A stretch of 64,000 bases of DNA, taken from assembly GCF_040790665.1 (NCBI RefSeq), contig NZ_CP160849.1:1261001-1325000 (forward strand), in the 5' to 3' direction. Source of the stretch: Sulfitobacter pontiacus. Lineage in GTDB: Bacteria; Pseudomonadota; Alphaproteobacteria; Rhodobacterales; Rhodobacteraceae. A model generated the notes under the pieces. It did not search any database. It saw nothing but the letters and a program-made list of their open reading frames with translations, and was not told the origin of the DNA. Shown piece after piece: positions 28,625 to 38,726 of the stretch (the stretch's first letter is position 1; each line of letters begins with the position of its first letter). Position numbers and translations under genes: made by a program.

Positions 28625-31354
28625 ATGCTGGGCATCGGAACACTCGCCAAAAAAGTCTTTGGGACCCCAAACGACCGTAAAATCAAGGCGACCCGCCCGC
28701 TGGTTGAAAAGATCAACGCGCTGGAAGAAGAATTCTTGGCTTTGACCGACGACGGTCTGAAGCAAAAAACGGAAGAGCTGCGCAAGCGGGCGATTGATGG
28801 CGAAAGCCTTGATGATCTGCTGCCGGTAGCTTTTGCGAACTGCCGTGAAGGCGCACGCCGGACCTTGGGTCTGCGCGCCTTTGACACGCAGTTGATGTCG
28901 GCGATTTTCCTGCATCAGGGCAACATATCCGAGCAGAAAACCGGCGAGGGTAAAACCCTGACCGCGACGCTGGCCGCTTACCTCAATGCGCTGACCGGCA
29001 AGGGCGTGCATGTGGTCACGGTGAACGAATACCTCGTGAAACGGGACGCCGACTGGATGGGCAAGGTCTTTGCCTCGCTGGGGCTGACCACGGGTGCTGC
29101 GGTGTCCGGCATGACCGAGGAAGACAAGCGCGCCGCCTATGATTGCGACGTGACCTACGCCACGAACAACGAGCTGGGCTTTGATTATCTGCGCGATAAC
29201 ATGAAGTCTGAGCTGAGCCAGATTTTCCAGAAACAGCACAACTTTGCCATCGTGGATGAAGTCGATAGCATTCTGATCGACGAGGCGCGGACGCCGCTGA
29301 TTATTTCTGGCCCGTCGCAAGACCGCTCCGAGATGTATAAAATCGTCGACGATGTGATCCCGCTGCTGCAGGAAAGCCACTACGAGCTGGACGAGAAAAC
29401 CCGTAACGTGACCTTTACCGACGAAGGGAACGAGTTCCTCGAGCAAGAGCTGCACAGCCGCGGCCTGCTGGAAGAAGGGTTAACGATGTATGACCCCGAA
29501 AGCACCACCATCGTGCACCATGTGAACCAAGGTTTGCGGGCGCATAAGCTGTTCCAGCGCGACAAGGATTACATTGTGCGCGACGGCGAGGTGATGCTGA
29601 TCGACGAATTCACCGGGCGTATGATGTCCGGTCGTCGTCTGTCCGACGGGTTGCATCAGGCGATCGAAGCGAAGGAAGGCTGCCAGATCCAGCCCGAGAA
29701 CGTGACACTGGCCTCGGTCACCTTCCAAAACTACTTCCGGCTTTATGACAAGCTGGCGGGCATGACGGGTACTGCCGAAACCGAAGCCGAAGAATTTGCC
29801 GAGATTTACGGGCTGGGTGTTGTCGTTGTCCCGACCAACGTGCCGGTTGCGCGTGTGGACGAAGACGATCAGGTCTATCGTTCGGCGCTGGAAAAATATC
29901 AGGCGATGATCGAAAAGGTCAGAGAAGCCAATGCGATAGGCCAGCCGGTTCTGGTGGGTACCACCTCTATCGAGAAATCCGAAATGCTGAGCCAGATGCT
30001 GACCGAAGCGGGCATCAAGCATAACGTTCTGAACGCGCGCCAGCACGAGCAGGAAGCGCAGATCGTGGCGGATGCGGGCAAGTTCGGCGCGGTGACCATC
30101 GCGACAAACATGGCCGGTCGCGGCACCGACATTCAGCTGGGCGGCAACGTCGAGCTGAAGGTGATTGAAGCGCTGGACGCTGATCCTGATGCCGATCCCG
30201 TTGCGATCCGTGAAAAGATTGAAGCGGAACACGCTGACGAGAAGAAAAAAGTGCTCGACGCAGGGGGGCTGTATGTTCTGGCGTCCGAGCGTCACGAAAG
30301 CCGCCGGATCGATAACCAGCTGCGCGGCCGTTCGGGCCGTCAGGGTGACCCCGGCCGATCGTCCTTCTACCTGTCTCTCGAAGACGATCTGATGCGTATT
30401 TTCGGCTCTGAACGGCTTGAGAAAGTGTTGACGACGCTGGGTCTGAAAGAGGGCGAAGCGATTGTACACCCTTGGGTCAACAAGTCGCTGGAGCGCGCGC
30501 AGGCCAAGGTCGAAGGGCGCAACTTTGACATTCGTAAACAGCTGTTGAAGTTCGACGATGTGATGAACGACCAGCGGAAAGTCATCTTTGGCCAGCGCCG
30601 CGACATCATGGAAGCTGCCGATCTGCAAGAGATCACCGCCGACATGCGCGAGCAGGTGATCGACGATCTGATCGACCAGTTCATGCCGCCAAAAACCTAT
30701 GCAGATCAGTGGGATACTCAAGGTTTCCAAGCCTCGGTTGCGGATCAGCTGAACCTTGATGTGCCCGTTGCAGCATGGTGTGAGGAAGAAGGCGTCGACG
30801 ATGAGGTCATCCGCGAACGTCTTGTCGAAGCCAGCGAAAACATGATGGCCCAGAAGGCTGAACAATTCGGCTCCGAGAACATGCGCAACATCGAAAAGCA
30901 GGTGTTGTTGCAGGCGATTGACGGCAAGTGGCGTGATCACCTTCTGACGCTGGAACATCTGCGGTCGGTCGTCGGTTTCCGCGGCTATGCGCAGCGTGAT
31001 CCGTTGAACGAATACAAGAACGAATCCTTCCAACTGTTTGAAAGCATGCTGGACAGCCTGCGGACCGAAGTGACCCAGAAGCTGGGTCAGATCCGTCCGA
31101 TGACAGAGGAAGAGCAGCAGCAAATTCTGTCGCAAATGCAGGAACGTCAGGCCGCGGCACAGGTTAACGCCGCGCAGGCGGCGGCAGAGAACAGCGAAGC
31201 GCCAGCTTCGACCGCCGCAGCCGCGTCCGGCTCTACCGCTGTGGCGGGGTTCGACGAGAATGATCCAAGCACGTGGGGCACCCCTGCGCGCAATGATGAA
31301 TGCCCCTGCGGGTCGGGCAAAAAGTTCAAGCATTGCCACGGCAAGCTTGCGTGA
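28625..31354 (+). CDS. secA: Preprotein translocase ATPase SecA
   Basis: SecA pushes unfolded precursors through SecYEG. The 909-residue protein has Walker A (TGEGKT, 106-111), the DEAD-like site [16 protein letters not shown], the preprotein cross-linking domain, the second motor half ([26 protein letters not shown]), and a C-terminal zinc motif [14 protein letters not shown], which binds SecB. An AGGAGA site precedes the ATG at 28625; an in-frame ATG at 28598 is upstream of that site and less likely. A hairpin follows the stop. Confidence 0.97.
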   Translation: MLGIGTLAKKVFGTPNDRKIKATRPLVEKINALEEEFLALTDDGLKQKTEELRKRAIDGESLDDLLPVAFANCREGARRTLGLRAFDTQLMSAIFLHQGNISEQKTGEGKTLTATLAAYLNALTGKGVHVVTVNEYLVKRDADWMGKVFASLGLTTGAAVSGMTEEDKRAAYDCDVTYATNNELGFDYLRDNMKSELSQIFQKQHNFAIVDEVDSILIDEARTPLIISGPSQDRSEMYKIVDDVIPLLQESHYELDEKTRNVTFTDEGNEFLEQELHSRGLLEEGLTMYDPESTTIVHHVNQGLRAHKLFQRDKDYIVRDGEVMLIDEFTGRMMSGRRLSDGLHQAIEAKEGCQIQPENVTLASVTFQNYFRLYDKLAGMTGTAETEAEEFAEIYGLGVVVVPTNVPVARVDEDDQVYRSALEKYQAMIEKVREANAIGQPVLVGTTSIEKSEMLSQMLTEAGIKHNVLNARQHEQEAQIVADAGKFGAVTIATNMAGRGTDIQLGGNVELKVIEALDADPDADPVAIREKIEAEHADEKKKVLDAGGLYVLASERHESRRIDNQLRGRSGRQGDPGRSSFYLSLEDDLMRIFGSERLEKVLTTLGLKEGEAIVHPWVNKSLERAQAKVEGRNFDIRKQLLKFDDVMNDQRKVIFGQRRDIMEAADLQEITADMREQVIDDLIDQFMPPKTYADQWDTQGFQASVADQLNLDVPVAAWCEEEGVDDEVIRERLVEASENMMAQKAEQFGSENMRNIEKQVLLQAIDGKWRDHLLTLEHLRSVVGFRGYAQRDPLNEYKNESFQLFESMLDSLRTEVTQKLGQIRPMTEEEQQQILSQMQERQAAAQVNAAQAAAENSEAPASTAAAASGSTAVAGFDENDPSTWGTPARNDECPCGSGKKFKHCHGKLA

Positions 31355-31362
31355 ATGATCTT

Positions 31363-31389
31363 CCCCAAGGCTGGTTGCCGGCCTTGGGG
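31363..31389 (+). terminator. Hairpin after secA
   Basis: A perfect 9-bp stem (CCCCAAGGC / GCCTTGGGG) with a 9-base loop just after the secA stop. It lacks a T-run, so it could be a 3' stabiliser instead of a terminator. Confidence 0.55.
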
Positions 31390-31464
31390 GTGCTCCGCAC
31401 GGTGGGGTAAGATTTAGGTAGGGTCGGTAGACCAAGCTGCGCTTTTCAGCAAACGGAGAGCGAC

Positions 31465-31734
31465 ATGCCAATTACCGACAATTTCAATGACTATACCGCA
31501 GGATTGACCGGCCCTATTTGCGGGGCCTTTGATATTGTGCCCGACGATACCGCCAACCTGCCGCAGATCACCCGTGGCTTTATGGTCGGTGGGGCCGGTG
31601 ATGTCGCGGTGACGCTGAAAAGCGGGGATGCAATCACGCTGCCCGGTTTGATGGCGGGGGTCGTCTATCCGTTTCGCATCTCAAAAGTGCGCGACAGTGG
31701 CACCACCGCAACGGGGATCAAAGGCCTAGTCTAG
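31465..31734 (+). CDS. GTA/phage spike-base-like protein (Rcc01079 type)
   Basis: An 89-residue protein. Its layout matches what I know of the head-spike base protein of the Rhodobacter capsulatus gene transfer agent: DDTANLPQITRGFMVGGAG, then DVAVTLKSGDAITLPGL, a Gly-rich turn and the ending FRISKVRDSGTTATGIKGLV. Such proteins anchor fibres to the capsid of GTA particles and some phages. There is no other head or tail gene nearby; GTA spike genes are known to lie away from the main cluster. A ribosome site AACGGAGAG precedes the ATG. The alternative is an unrelated small beta protein. Confidence 0.65.
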   Translation: MPITDNFNDYTAGLTGPICGAFDIVPDDTANLPQITRGFMVGGAGDVAVTLKSGDAITLPGLMAGVVYPFRISKVRDSGTTATGIKGLV

Positions 31735-31768
31735 CGCCTGTCACCGCGTTAACTGTTGTTGCGCCCTG

Positions 31769-32437
31769 TCAGTATCCGGTGGGGCGCAGCAGGACGGGCA
31801 GAGTGCGCGCGATGATCTTGAGATCGCCCATGAAGCTTGGCTGGCGGGCATAGCGTTCATCAAGCGAGGCGCGTTCGGCAAACAGCAAGATGCCGCGCCC
31901 CGACACCTGCCAAAGCCCTGTGACCCCCGGGCGCACCCGTTGGTAAGCGTGGCGGGCATCGCCGTAGCTGTGCAGCTCCGCTCGGGTGACGGGGCGCGGC
32001 CCGACCAAAGACATATCGCCGCGCAGTACGTTCCAGATTTGAGGCAGTTCATCAAGGCCGGTGCGGCGCAGGAAATGGCCGCCGGGGATCACGCGCGGAT
32101 CTTTGGTCAGCTTTTGGTACAACGCCCATTCCAGCGCGCGATCAGGTCGCGCCAATAGAATCGCCGGCAGCGCGGCCTGTGCATCAGGGACCATCGTTCT
32201 GATTTTCCAACAGCGGAAAACCTTGCCGGCGCGCCCAATCCTCGGGTGGGCATAAAGACCGCCCTGACCCGTGGATGCCACCAGACAGTATAAAACGATA
32301 ATCACGGGCAGGATCAGCGGCAGCAGCGCGAGGCTGAGGGCAAGATCGAACACCCGTTTCCCGCCGCCTTCGTATAGCGGCGCCCGACGTGCATGGACAT
32401 CACTGCCCTGCCGTATCCCGATATCGATAAACGCCAT
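31769..32437 (-). CDS. Undecaprenyl-phosphate sugar transferase, ExoY-like
   Basis: A 222-residue bacterial sugar transferase that puts the first sugar phosphate on undecaprenyl phosphate, starting a repeat unit for exopolysaccharide or O-antigen. It has one N-terminal membrane segment (about 30-55), then the conserved GKVFRCWKIRTMVPDA, DPRVIPGGHFLRRTGLDELPQ and GDMSLVGPRPVTRAEL, and PGVTGLWQVSGRG. The start is the ATG at 32437 behind an AGAGGTGACG site. It is convergent with the spike-base-like gene and faces the exopolysaccharide block. Confidence 0.92.
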   Translation of the reverse strand: MAFIDIGIRQGSDVHARRAPLYEGGGKRVFDLALSLALLPLILPVIIVLYCLVASTGQGGLYAHPRIGRAGKVFRCWKIRTMVPDAQAALPAILLARPDRALEWALYQKLTKDPRVIPGGHFLRRTGLDELPQIWNVLRGDMSLVGPRPVTRAELHSYGDARHAYQRVRPGVTGLWQVSGRGILLFAERASLDERYARQPSFMGDLKIIARTLPVLLRPTGY

Positions 32438-32539
32438 CGTCACCTCTTACCCATAGCAACCAAACACCGGCGCATGTGCCGGTGCGTCAGCTAAAGCAGA
32501 GGTATCCTAAGGTGTGGTTAAAATCGGGATGCCGTCAGA

Positions 32540-33274
32540 TCAGAGGTAGTTAAATTCGACCTCGCCATTGTGGATCGTCGCGGCAGTGAGCTTGTCCGTC
32601 GCGTAGGCCCCGGTGTCGATCGACACCACGCCGCCCTTGATCATCGGCGTGTCGACGATTGTGTGCCCGTGTACGACCCAGATGCCGTCACGGCGGCGTT
32701 TGCGCCCGAAATCCTCATGCCCCCAAAGCAACGTCCGGCTTTCCTGATCCTTGATAGGGATCAGTGGGTTAGCAGCGGCGTGCACAAAGGCGACATTGCC
32801 CGACACCCACGAGGTTGGAAGGTTGATCACCCAGTCGAGCAAGGCCTCGCCCATAGCGTCTTGCAGGGCGTCGCGGGCGCGTTCAAGATCGTCACCAGAG
32901 GAGGTTTGCGACACGCCCGAGACGCCAAAGCTCGACAAAGTCTGGAGCCCGCCGTACCGGAGCCAGCGCGGACCATTCTCTTTCGGATTGTCGATAAACT
33001 TTAGCATCATCTGTTCGTGGTTGCCCATAAGCGTGATGATATCGGGCTGTTCGTGCAGCGCCCGCAGAACCTGCGCGCTTTGTTCGCCGCGGTCGACAAG
33101 GTCGCCGACGCAGATCACCTGTGTGCCGTCCGGAGGTTCGGGCAGTCTTTCAAGCAGATCAAAACGCCCGTGAATATCTCCGATCGCAATCACGGGCACA
33201 TCCGGTGTGATCGGATCGAAATGAGGTTCGGGCTCGGGGTCAGGTTGACGGCGTTTAAACCAACGGTTCAGCAT
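32540..33274 (-). CDS. Serine/threonine-type metallophosphoesterase
   Basis: A 244-residue phosphatase of the PPP family (bacterial PrpA/ApaH-like). Motifs are in order: GDIHGRFDLL, GDLVDRGEQS, MGNHEQM, then VHGHTIVDTP near the C-terminus. These bind the two-metal centre. It may act on proteins or dinucleoside polyphosphates. I start at MLNRWFKRR (33274); the longer frame has no ribosome site. It is divergent from yjbH across 144 bases, so may be co-regulated with the exopolysaccharide genes. Confidence 0.88.
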   Translation of the reverse strand: MLNRWFKRRQPDPEPEPHFDPITPDVPVIAIGDIHGRFDLLERLPEPPDGTQVICVGDLVDRGEQSAQVLRALHEQPDIITLMGNHEQMMLKFIDNPKENGPRWLRYGGLQTLSSFGVSGVSQTSSGDDLERARDALQDAMGEALLDWVINLPTSWVSGNVAFVHAAANPLIPIKDQESRTLLWGHEDFGRKRRRDGIWVVHGHTIVDTPMIKGGVVSIDTGAYATDKLTAATIHNGEVEFNYL

Positions 33275-33418
33275 AGGTCTTGGCGTATCCTCTGTGTTGC
33301 AAAACTGGCGCAACGAAATGGTAAATCCGTTGATTGGACGGCACACAAAGTGTAGTCCTTCCTAAACTTCTCTACGGTCCCGGTATTCGCAACAATTAAT
33401 TAATAGGTAGGTTAGCAG

Positions 33419-35536
33419 ATGCAAGGGCGCTCGAGGAAACTAGCTTGTTCGATGCTAGCCGGGGCGTTTTGCGTCACTAGTCTTGCCGAAGGTTCAGCGC
33501 AATCTTTATCGACCTACGGCACACCCGGATTGGTTGAAATGCCGACGGCCCGCGTGTTGAAGGACGGCGATCTGGCCTTCACGGCAAGCACGTTTGGCCC
33601 CAACTACCGGTATTCAGCGACGTTCCAGGTTCTGCCGCGTCTCTATGGGACATTCCGGTATTCGCAGATTAAGAATATCAGTACCAATGCGTTCCTTGAT
33701 GGCGATACCTTCGACCGCAGCTTTGATGTGCATTACCAGATTTGGGATGAAACCGACCTACGCCCTGCTTTCGCCGTGGGTTTGCGTGACTTTTTAGGCA
33801 CCGGTATCCTGAGCAGTGAATATTTTGTGGCCACCAAAAGCTTCGGGTCGAAGCTGGAGGTCACCGGCGGTCTGGGCTGGGGGCGGCTTGCGGGGCGGAA
33901 CTCATTCTCGAATCCGTTCAGTATTTTGTCAGACCGGTTTGACACACGGACGCGCGACGCCAACAGGGGCGGCCAGCTAGAGACAGGAAACTGGTTCCGC
34001 GGGCCGACGTCGGTCTTCGCGGGCGTGCAGTGGAATGTGTCGGACCAGATGACGCTATTCGCCGAATACTCCCCCGATGAATACACGCGGGAATCGGTGA
34101 ACACGGGCATCGACGTGTCTTCGCCCCTCAACGTGGGGTTGGAGTATCGTTTCAACAACGGTGTGCACCTCAAGGGGTTTGTCGTCGGGGGGCATGAGGT
34201 CGGCGCGCAGTTGAGCTATGTCATCAACCCCAAGAAACCGTCCGTACCCGGCGGGTTGGAGCAGGCCCCGCGCACCATCGGCGCGCGCAACCGGTTGGCG
34301 ATTGCGGAGTGGAACAACTCTGCTGCCGGGGGCGGGCGTGATGCGGTCGAGGCCGTGTTGCAGCGTGTGCTGGCGGAAGACGGGCTGGAGCTGCAAGGCT
34401 TCACCATGTCGGGCAACCGCGCGACCGTCCGCGTGGAAAACACCCGTTTCGACAATGAGGCCCAAGCGGCAGGGCGCACGGCGCGGGCCATGGCGGTGAC
34501 GCTACCCCCCGCAATCGAAGAGTTCACGGTCGTGTTTCTGGAGCGCGGCGTGCCGCTGAACCAGATCGTGACGCAAAGATCCGATCTGGAAGAGCTGCAG
34601 TTTGATTACGATGGTGCCTGGCGCAGTCTGGCGCGGGCGCGTCTTGAAGACGGGCACGATCAGGGCCGCGAAGGCGAGTTGGCGGATATCTACCCGGTCT
34701 TTGACACGTCGATCGGCCCATATCTCGCCACATCCTTTTTCGACCCTAACAGCCCGATTAGGGCCGATTTCGGCGTCCAGCTCAAGATGGATTACCGGCC
34801 GCGCCCGGGGCTGACCTTTGCGGGTCGTTTCCGCTATCCGCTGGTGGGCAATATCGACAAATCGTTCCGCGTGTCGGATTCCGTGATCGAGCCGGTCCGC
34901 TCTAATGCTGTGCGCTACGCGAAGGAATCTGAGCTTGAGGTGAACAGCCTCACGGCCGAATATTTGTTCCGGCCAGGGAAAGACCTGTTTGGTCGTGTTT
35001 CTGCAGGGTATCTGGAAGGGATGTTTGGCGGGGTGTCGACCGAGGTGCTTTGGTATCCGATGGATAGCCGGCTCGCACTTGGGGCAGAGTTGAACTATGT
35101 CAAACAACGTGATTTCGACATGCTGTTCGGGTTTCAGGACTATGACGTCGTGACCGGCCATGCCTCGGCCTATTACGATCTGGGCAATGGGTTCTTCGGG
35201 CAGTTAGACGTGGGTCGCTACCTTGCGGGTGACTATGGCGCGACGTTCTCTTTGGATCGTGAGTTTAACAACGGGTTCAAGGTTGGCGGGTATTTCACGC
35301 TCACGGATGTGTCCTTTGATGATTTTGGTGAAGGGTCTTTCGACAAGGGCCTGCGGTTCGAAGTGCCGCTTTCGTGGCTGACCGGACGCCCGTCGCGGAC
35401 GAAAGTCCAGCAAACAATCAAGCCGATTACACGCGACGGCGGGGCGCGTCTTGCTGTCGCCAACCGTTTGCACGGGGTCGTGCGCGACTATCGCGGCAAA
35501 GAGCTGCGGGACAGCTGGGGGAGATACCTGCGATGA
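33419..35536 (+). CDS. YjbH-family exopolysaccharide outer-membrane protein
   Basis: A 705-residue member of the YjbH/DUF940 family, tied to exopolysaccharide production in E. coli (yjbEFGH). Signal peptide at about 1-28, then the diagnostic LSTYGTPGLVEMPTARVLKDG, and long runs of alternating beta-strand sequence with aromatic ends (GTFRYSQIKN, LGAELNYVKQRDFDMLFGFQ), consistent with a beta barrel. It was probably acquired or kept with yjbF and the wza-like gene. An AGGT site precedes the ATG, and the stop overlaps the next start (ATGA). Confidence 0.88.
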   Translation: MQGRSRKLACSMLAGAFCVTSLAEGSAQSLSTYGTPGLVEMPTARVLKDGDLAFTASTFGPNYRYSATFQVLPRLYGTFRYSQIKNISTNAFLDGDTFDRSFDVHYQIWDETDLRPAFAVGLRDFLGTGILSSEYFVATKSFGSKLEVTGGLGWGRLAGRNSFSNPFSILSDRFDTRTRDANRGGQLETGNWFRGPTSVFAGVQWNVSDQMTLFAEYSPDEYTRESVNTGIDVSSPLNVGLEYRFNNGVHLKGFVVGGHEVGAQLSYVINPKKPSVPGGLEQAPRTIGARNRLAIAEWNNSAAGGGRDAVEAVLQRVLAEDGLELQGFTMSGNRATVRVENTRFDNEAQAAGRTARAMAVTLPPAIEEFTVVFLERGVPLNQIVTQRSDLEELQFDYDGAWRSLARARLEDGHDQGREGELADIYPVFDTSIGPYLATSFFDPNSPIRADFGVQLKMDYRPRPGLTFAGRFRYPLVGNIDKSFRVSDSVIEPVRSNAVRYAKESELEVNSLTAEYLFRPGKDLFGRVSAGYLEGMFGGVSTEVLWYPMDSRLALGAELNYVKQRDFDMLFGFQDYDVVTGHASAYYDLGNGFFGQLDVGRYLAGDYGATFSLDREFNNGFKVGGYFTLTDVSFDDFGEGSFDKGLRFEVPLSWLTGRPSRTKVQQTIKPITRDGGARLAVANRLHGVVRDYRGKELRDSWGRYLR

Positions 35537-36192
35537 TCTTACGTGCGTTGACCCTTGGTCTGTGTCTGGCGGGCCTCACAGCCTGTAGCGCCAGCCAGAA
35601 CCTTCTGGCGCGTGGTGTTGCCGTTGCTGTGGACGACGATTCAGTCGTGCCCAAAACCGCGCAAGGGTTTCCGCCGCGTTTTGCCGCGCTGGTGCAGGAT
35701 ACCGCCACCCCCGCCTTGCTGCTGACCGTCGAGAACCGTGCACAAACCGGCCGCATGCTGCGCGAGGCGCGTGTGAACGGTGTCGATACATGGCTGAGTT
35801 CGGATTTAACGGCGCTGATGCTGGAAGACGGGATGCTGCAAGGGACACGCGGCCTTGGGTCTGAACTCTTCGCCGCTGATGTGTCGGAGCCCAAGGCGCT
35901 GATCCTGTCCGGGCGGCGCGGTTATTCAGACCGGTTGCACAGCAATCTGACGGGACTGGATGAGATTTCTACCCGCGCGTATCGCTGTCTGGTGGAGCCG
36001 CAGGGCAGCGCGACGCTCGCGCTTGAGATCGGCACCGTGCCGACGCGGGTTGTAACCGAGGATTGTAAAAGTCTGGACCAGTCGTTTCGGAATACGTATT
36101 GGGTCAGTGTAAAGAGCGGTGCCATTGTACAGGCGCGGCAATGGGCGGGCGACGAGGTCGGGTATTTGATGACCAAGGCCGCCGCCCGTTAA
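35533..36192 (+). CDS. YjbF/GfcB-family lipoprotein
   Basis: A 219-residue lipoprotein with lipobox LTAC (MILRALTLGLCLAGLTAC). The rest resembles YjbF/GfcB proteins, which accompany exopolysaccharide or group 4 capsule secretion. The start overlaps the yjbH stop by ATGA; an upstream in-frame extension lies inside yjbH and can be set aside. Function within the complex is unknown in the family. YjbG/GfcC, its usual partner, is not seen here. Confidence 0.82.
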   Translation: MILRALTLGLCLAGLTACSASQNLLARGVAVAVDDDSVVPKTAQGFPPRFAALVQDTATPALLLTVENRAQTGRMLREARVNGVDTWLSSDLTALMLEDGMLQGTRGLGSELFAADVSEPKALILSGRRGYSDRLHSNLTGLDEISTRAYRCLVEPQGSATLALEIGTVPTRVVTEDCKSLDQSFRNTYWVSVKSGAIVQARQWAGDEVGYLMTKAAAR

Positions 36193-36232
36193 GGTTAACA
36201 GGGGCCGAACCTGTCTGGGGGCGAGGTGTCAC

Positions 36233-37609
36233 ATGATGAATGGGAGTATTAAAGTGCGATACCTATTGGTAGCTGTTTTGGGCCTGACCCTTGCAAGCTG
36301 TGGTACGGTTTACCGAACACCTGAAGTTGTAGAGGGCGTCGCTGGCGGCACCAATGTACGGGTGATGAACCTCACTGCTGAATCCGTCATTCAGGCGAAT
36401 AGATCCGCCTATGCGCCGCGGAGCCTGCCCGATGTGTTTTCCCGCACCGCAGGCTCTGGCTCGGGGCTGCGTGGAACCGGGGCGCTGCCATCGCCCACGC
36501 TCGACGTTCAGACCCGCCCTAACGCGCTTGAGCTGCGCCTGCCGCCCCCGGTTGATCCCGGTCCCTACGAGATTGGTATCGGTGATGTGGTGCTGCTGGC
36601 CACACCGCGTGCCGGCGGATCGGTTGAACAGTTGACCGGGCTGCTGGCCGCACAAAACGCGCGCCAAGGCTATACGGTGCAGGATGACGGATCGATCAAC
36701 ATTCCCGATGTGGGCCGTGTGCGTATTGCCGGTTTGACCATTGAAGACGCCGAAGCGGCCTTGTTCCAGCGTCTGGTCGAGAACCAGATTGACCCGACTT
36801 TCAGCCTCGAGATTTCCGAGTTCAACTCGCGCCGTGTGTCCATCGGGGGCGCCGTGTCGCAGCCGACCGTTGTGCCGGTAACGCTGACGCCGCTCTATCT
36901 GGAAGAAGCCTTGGCTGCGGCTGGCGGGATCACGGTCGAGGATCAGGACTATGCCTCGATCCGTTTGTACCGTGATGGTACGCTGTATCAGATCCCGCTG
37001 TCGCAGCTTTATTCCCGCGCGAGCCTGACCAAGACCCGCCTGCTGCCCGGCGATGCGATCTTTGTGGATACGGAATATGAACTGGCGCGTGCGCAGGAAT
37101 ATTTCGCGCAGCAGATCACTCTGGTTCAGGCGCGTCAGGCGGCACGTGCCTCGGCATTGCAAGAGCTGCAGCTTGAGGTGTCCCTTCGTCGTGCGAGCTT
37201 GGATGAGGCCCGTGACAACTATAAAGCACGCCGTGATCTAGGTGCCGATGATCGCGACTATGTCTATCTGGCGGGGGAAGTCGGGACGCAGTCGCGCTTT
37301 GCCTTGCCGTACGAGCGTAAGGCAAGTCTGGCAGATGCCTTGTATGATGCGGGTGGTGTGGCGTCCTCGACCGGCGATGTGTCGCAGGTCTATGTGTTGC
37401 GCGCATCCTCTGACCCGCGCGAACTGGGGGCTATTACCGCGTGGCATCTGGATGCCCGCAACGCCGCGAATTTCGCGTTGGCCCCGCGGTTCGAACTGCG
37501 CCCTGATGACATCATCTTTATCGCGCAGCAGCCCGTCACTAAATGGAGCCGCGCTGTTTCGCAGATCCTGCCGCAGATCCTGAGTGTGGGGAACGCGGTC
37601 AGCAATTGA
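36233..37609 (+). CDS. Polysaccharide export outer-membrane lipoprotein, Wza-like
   Basis: A 458-residue lipoprotein with lipobox LASC near residue 24. It contains the polysaccharide export domain (about 105-195: YEIGIGDVVLLATP, IPDVGRVRIAGLTIEDAEA) and SLBB domains (RVSIGGAVSQPTVVPVT; VYLAGEVGTQSRFALPYERKASLADALY). Wza proteins form the octameric outer-membrane channel for capsule or exopolysaccharide. GAGG lies 5 bases before the ATG at 36233; the GTG at 36254, with GGGAG 7 bases before it, is an alternative start. A terminator follows. Confidence 0.9.
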   Translation: MMNGSIKVRYLLVAVLGLTLASCGTVYRTPEVVEGVAGGTNVRVMNLTAESVIQANRSAYAPRSLPDVFSRTAGSGSGLRGTGALPSPTLDVQTRPNALELRLPPPVDPGPYEIGIGDVVLLATPRAGGSVEQLTGLLAAQNARQGYTVQDDGSINIPDVGRVRIAGLTIEDAEAALFQRLVENQIDPTFSLEISEFNSRRVSIGGAVSQPTVVPVTLTPLYLEEALAAAGGITVEDQDYASIRLYRDGTLYQIPLSQLYSRASLTKTRLLPGDAIFVDTEYELARAQEYFAQQITLVQARQAARASALQELQLEVSLRRASLDEARDNYKARRDLGADDRDYVYLAGEVGTQSRFALPYERKASLADALYDAGGVASSTGDVSQVYVLRASSDPRELGAITAWHLDARNAANFALAPRFELRPDDIIFIAQQPVTKWSRAVSQILPQILSVGNAVSN

Positions 37610-37629
37610 TCTGACCGCCATTGATGATC

Positions 37630-37660
37630 AAAGGCCGGGCAGAACTGTCCGGCCTTTTAC
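37630..37660 (+). terminator. Terminator after the wza-like gene
   Basis: A 9-bp stem (AAAGGCCGG / CCGGCCTTT) followed by T-rich sequence, 20 bases beyond the stop. It separates the exopolysaccharide block from the gtr operon. Confidence 0.75.
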
Positions 37661-37775
37661 GTTTCAAAGGGTCTGTCTAACGGCCAGAGGTTTCGCAAAT
37701 TGAACCTATCGGTGCCCTATTTCAGCCACATCGCCTCATTACCCCTGAACGGGTCAATTATTCAGGCGGTGTGAT

Positions 37776-38726
37776 ATGTATCTTTCTGTTGTGATCCCTT
37801 GCATGAACGAAGAAGCCTCGATCCCGGGGCTGGTATCGCGGCTGACGCAGGCGATCGCGCCGTGGAAAGATCGGGCCGAGATTATTCTGGTGGATGATGG
37901 ATCTACCGATGCCACGTGGAAAGCGATCGAGGCCGCGCAAGCCGGCTGTGCGCAACTGGTGGGTATCAAGCTTTCGGCCAATCGCGGGCATCAAATCGCG
38001 CTGACCGCCGGGCTTGAGGCGGCACAGGGCGAACGTATTTTTATGCTGGATGCCGATTTGCAAGATCCGCCGGAATTGCTGGTCGATATGATGTTCATGA
38101 TGGATCGCGGGTTTGACGTGGTTTACGGGCGTCGTAGCGAGCGCCAGGGCGAGACCATGTTCAAGAAGGCCACGGCGCATCTGTTCTACCGCTTCCTCAA
38201 TGCCATGTCCGATGTCCCGATCCCGCAGGACACGGGCGACTTCCGTTTGGTCAACCGCCGCTCGCTGGATGCGGTGCTGGCGATGCCGGAAAAGGCCCGT
38301 TTTATTCGGGGGATGTTCGCTTGGGCAGGCTTTAAACAGGTGGGTATTGAATATATCCGCGCACCACGCGCCTTGGGCGAAACCAAATACCCCTTCCGCG
38401 CCATGATGCGCTTTGCCATCGACGCGATGACCGCCTTTTCGACGAAGCCGTTGAAACTTGCGACGCGCCTGTCTTTTGTCAGCTTGTTCATGGCGGCGTT
38501 GATGGCCGTTTATGTGATCTATTCGCTGGTCGTGTATCAGACGGCACCGGGTTGGGCGTCGGTGGTGCTCGCGGTTAGCTTCTTCTCGGGGGCGCAGCTT
38601 TTGACGCTGGGTATTCTGGGGGAGTATATCGGTCGACTTTATGTCGAGGCCAAGGATCGCCCGCTTTATTTCGTGAGCGATGATACGCGCGATATGGTCC
38701 CCGATGTGAAACGGTTGCGTGCCTGA
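37776..38726 (+). CDS. GtrB-like bactoprenol glycosyltransferase (GT2)
   Basis: A 316-residue family 2 glycosyltransferase with two C-terminal membrane helices, the layout of GtrB/DPM-type enzymes that load a sugar onto undecaprenyl phosphate. The N-terminus reads VIPCMNEEASIPGL, and the DDGSTDATW and LDADLQDPPELL motifs supply the sugar nucleotide and metal sites. Helices lie at about 229-255 and 263-290. It is the first of four genes with overlapping stop/start codons. Confidence 0.9.
   Translation: MYLSVVIPCMNEEASIPGLVSRLTQAIAPWKDRAEIILVDDGSTDATWKAIEAAQAGCAQLVGIKLSANRGHQIALTAGLEAAQGERIFMLDADLQDPPELLVDMMFMMDRGFDVVYGRRSERQGETMFKKATAHLFYRFLNAMSDVPIPQDTGDFRLVNRRSLDAVLAMPEKARFIRGMFAWAGFKQVGIEYIRAPRALGETKYPFRAMMRFAIDAMTAFSTKPLKLATRLSFVSLFMAALMAVYVIYSLVVYQTAPGWASVVLAVSFFSGAQLLTLGILGEYIGRLYVEAKDRPLYFVSDDTRDMVPDVKRLRA

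Noticed and set aside
33390..33410. AT-rich AATTAATTAATA patch before yjbH as a regulator site
   Set aside because: Could be a binding site or part of a promoter, but I cannot match it to a known operator.
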